DNA from: Paenarthrobacter aurescens
GTDB taxonomy: Bacteria; Actinomycetota; Actinomycetes; Actinomycetales; Micrococcaceae
Length of the DNA: 64,000 nucleotides
NCBI RefSeq assembly: GCF_025421775.1
Contig: NZ_JAOEFX010000002.1
Coordinates: forward strand, 310,001-374,000
Reading direction: 5' to 3'
Made by a program: the position numbers and the translations under genes. The notes below the pieces were generated by a model that did no database searches, was not told where the DNA came from, and saw nothing but the letters and a program-made list of their open reading frames with translations. Below are positions 63,401 through 64,000 of this stretch, piece after piece. The number at the start of each line of letters is the position of its first letter. Position 1 is the stretch's first letter.

Positions 63401-63633
63401 GCTCCAGCCCGGTTGGTAGGCGCTACTTGAACCGAAAAGCCAACGGCTCGCGAATCCTGCTGTTTACCCGAGAGGCCGCTGAGGATGAAACTGGTTTAAC
63501 GGTTCCTTACACATGTCTAGGGCAGGTGGACTACGTCCAGCATTCGGGGGAGAAGCCGATTGCGATCACGTGGAAGCTGCATCGCGCGATGCCGGCCGAC
63601 GTGTTCGCGACTGCTGCGGCCGTGGCTCACTGA
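60415..63633 (+). CDS. PLD-nuclease / DEAD-DEAH helicase / DUF3427 protein
   Basis: This 1072-aa protein joins a phospholipase-D-type nuclease domain (about residues 150-300: H235 and K237 in RLHAKAWLF, then YVGSSNLSQAALLDG) to a superfamily 2 helicase. The helicase motifs are Walker A AATGTGKT (360-367), DEFHH (455-459), TATPERG (481-487) and FLQQLGRGLRRADD. A C-terminal DUF3427 domain follows from about residue 760. There is a single nuclease His-Lys motif, so it may dimerise. Such proteins occur in defence islands. TTG at 60415 is the frame's first start; no ATG lies in frame nearby, and GTG 60478 is the alternative. Divergent from the SIR2-like gene, it may be a partner or an independent system. 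Confidence 0.85.
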   Translation: MTAPIDGVSYRFPVSTEYPGPVDTFIGGTAGTSLPEGLYELLHTTEVAANLELVPELQASVTSVDENDTPDILSRHVADAVRNALADAKPEDRVALANRLLAEIQTNNQITPGPRQLLSLHRPDALKRRQLRRPSTKLSDSALLTNNRDEPNLAAELRTEIESANTVDLLCAFVRWTGLRLLEPALEQLRERGVKFRVITTTYMGATERRAIDELVRRYDAEVKISYETQATRLHAKAWLFRRNTGFDTAYVGSSNLSQAALLDGLEWNVRLSSVATPDLLKKFEVTFDSYWEQRAFQSYDPDRDGDKLDAALERNGGKRTSAPDAVTGLEIVPFLHQEEMLEDLEAERSKGFNRNLLVAATGTGKTVIAALDYKRLSEAAGRPLMLLFVAHRQEILKQSLRAYRNVLQNGAFGELYVGDHKPKYWNHVFASVQSLASRGVQTLEPDQFDIVVIDEFHHAMAPTYRQLLDHLKPQQFVGLTATPERGDGGNVANEYFGGRTASELRLWDALDADLLVPFHYFGVSDDVDLSQLEWKRGNYETAQLDRLYTGNDARAAKVIRELRDKVTGTEHMRALGFCVSVQHAHYMATVFNSAGIASVAVDGGTDEAERARALDQLRNREINCIFAVDLFNEGLDIPQVDTILMLRPTQSATIFLQQLGRGLRRADDKAVLTVLDFIGQQHREFRFDLRYRALTGYGRTELKKAVEDEFPFLPSGSQIVLDRVAQKVVLDNIKMQLRFNRAQLVRDIASYAETELAAYLRESGSDLKSIYRSTRDSWTSYLRQAQLIDGFSGLEAALKGAHHHRSDTEEKRLLGRMAALIHVDDPERAEAYTMLVRADAPRYVDLGPREQTFARMLFYTLWDDGGDFKTYDDGFDHLRSYPFVCSEIRQIVSLGAAASRHAAKGLGAGLQHIPLLSHATYRREEVLAALGYGSIERGKNVQHREGVAWCPDTATDAFFVTLNKDDKKHSATTMYRDYAISPDLFHWESQNNTSRSSPVGRRYLNRKANGSRILLFTREAAEDETGLTVPYTCLGQVDYVQHSGEKPIAITWKLHRAMPADVFATAAAVAH

Positions 63634-63695
63634 CATGGTAAGCCGTAGAGCTCTGGAATTTTCGAAAACTGGCTGTGAGCCAGAGTGCCCGATCT

Positions 63696-63742
63696 TGCGA
63701 CTTATAATCGTGAGGTCGGGAGATCGAGCCTCCCCACCGCTA
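63696..63742 (+). repeat. 3' half of a tRNA gene, candidate attachment site
   Basis: The bases fold as the 3' half of a tRNA: anticodon stem TGCGA/TCGTG around the 7-base loop CTTATAA (63701-63707, anticodon TAT if real), variable loop AGGTC, T-stem GGGAG/CTCCC around ATCGAGC, then CACCGCT and A. No matching 5' acceptor strand or D-arm is found upstream, so it is not a whole tRNA. Integrative elements commonly duplicate exactly this part of the target tRNA. Confidence 0.5.
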
Positions 63743-63750
63743 CATAGCAA

Positions 63751-63781
63751 GACCCCTGAAATCCTTGTGATTTCAGGGGTC
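63751..63781 (+). terminator. strong stem-loop terminator behind the tRNA fragment
   Basis: GACCCCTGAAATC (63751-63763) and GATTTCAGGGGTC (63769-63781) form perfect 13-bp arms around a 5-base loop, then TTCTGCTTC. Terminators of this kind often follow tRNA genes. Confidence 0.7.
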
Positions 63782-64000
63782 TTCTGCTTCTCCGAGAAAA
63801 AATCTTGACAAAGCAGGCTACCTAGCATTCTCGCAGATTCCATCCACTTCGCCCGAACATGGCTACAAAATGGCTACAGCCCGGACCCGTTCGAGGACGC
63901 AGGGGCAATCAGCTGAACGGTGCTTGGGCGGGGCGTTTTCGCAGGCCTCAGCATGAGTGCTTGAATTGGGTCCGGGGTAGGCAGGCGGCGGCCCTTGGGG

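Larger units (their letters stand above)
63634..64000. other. island edge: no gene, tRNA fragment, terminator and repeats
   Basis: After the helicase gene these 367 bases hold no supported coding sequence. They contain the tRNA 3' fragment, a terminator and two copies of ATGGCTACA at 63859-63867 and 63870-63878, 11 bases apart. Phage-type integrases use such direct repeats as arm sites. No integrase gene lies inside the window. Confidence 0.55.

Noticed and set aside
63660..63745. Complete tRNA gene
   Set aside because: The 3' half fits well, but no 5' acceptor strand AGCGGTG or D-arm exists upstream.

Overview
The window looks like a chromosomal segment of a high-GC actinobacterium of the Micrococcaceae, close to Arthrobacter/Paenarthrobacter. 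The evidence is high GC with strong third-position G/C bias, many GTG starts, an ANTAR regulator, a DUF222-HNH protein, an MSMEG_6728-type protein and LplB/LplC-type sugar transporters. The assignment rests on gene content only. Most of the window is ordinary accessory metabolism in short operons with a regulator next door. The last 8 kb are a recently acquired, lower-GC defence-like island.

Layout. 0-8 kb: the 3' end of tex, an alpha/beta hydrolase with a DUF1622 membrane protein, an MSMEG_6728 protein, an adenine/adenosine deaminase, a fusion of a basic lysine/alanine-rich tail with a pullulanase-type X25 domain, acyP, a vapBC pair, and a TetR-SDR operon with an LmrA/YxaF-type operator. 8-12.5 kb: a ribonucleoside salvage locus (ribokinase, GntR, MFS transporter, nucleoside hydrolase) that resembles the corynebacterial uridine operon but has a GntR regulator. 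12.5-13.3 kb: an ArsR-SRPBCC fusion with a textbook promoter/operator. 13.7-20.1 kb: a beta-galactoside operon (GH42, two permeases, lipoprotein binding protein, DUF624). 20-26 kb: a Tat-exported amidohydrolase, a DUF222-HNH protein, VOC and DinB proteins, a lipoprotein and a GNAT. 26.4-32.8 kb: a GH3 glycosidase divergent from a Gfo/Idh oxidoreductase, a DUF6807 protein, a cupin and a LacI regulator. Similar GAAA(C/G)TTTC-like and GATAGTTTC sites lie here and in front of the GH42 operon, so one LacI protein may control both loci.

32.8-46.6 kb: LysR/nitrilase pair, GAF-ANTAR protein, a phnDCE-type transporter operon that continues into a tyrosine phosphatase and a TetR gene, an MFS exporter, DUF1772/AraC, a quinone-oxidoreductase/hydrolase/TetR operon with a near-ideal promoter-operator, and TerC. 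46.7-55.7 kb: poorly known or surface proteins (a repeat-built secreted protein, an NPCBM beta-helix protein, small membrane proteins) and a MarR/EamA pair.

55.8-63.8 kb is the most interesting part. A 5'-truncated DUF262/HNH (GmrSD-like) remnant and a decayed IS481 transposase are followed by a divergent pair. One gene encodes a 914-aa protein with a SIR2 domain, a P-loop region, an alpha-helical region and a C-terminal Ig-like domain. The other encodes a 1072-aa PLD-nuclease/helicase/DUF3427 protein. An 18-bp perfect tandem repeat lies between them. The island is followed by what looks like the 3' half of a tRNA gene, its terminator and two 9-bp direct repeats, as expected at an integration boundary. 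The SIR2 protein with an Ig-like tail, possibly working with the nuclease-helicase, is the best candidate here for an undescribed defence system. That function is inferred, not shown.
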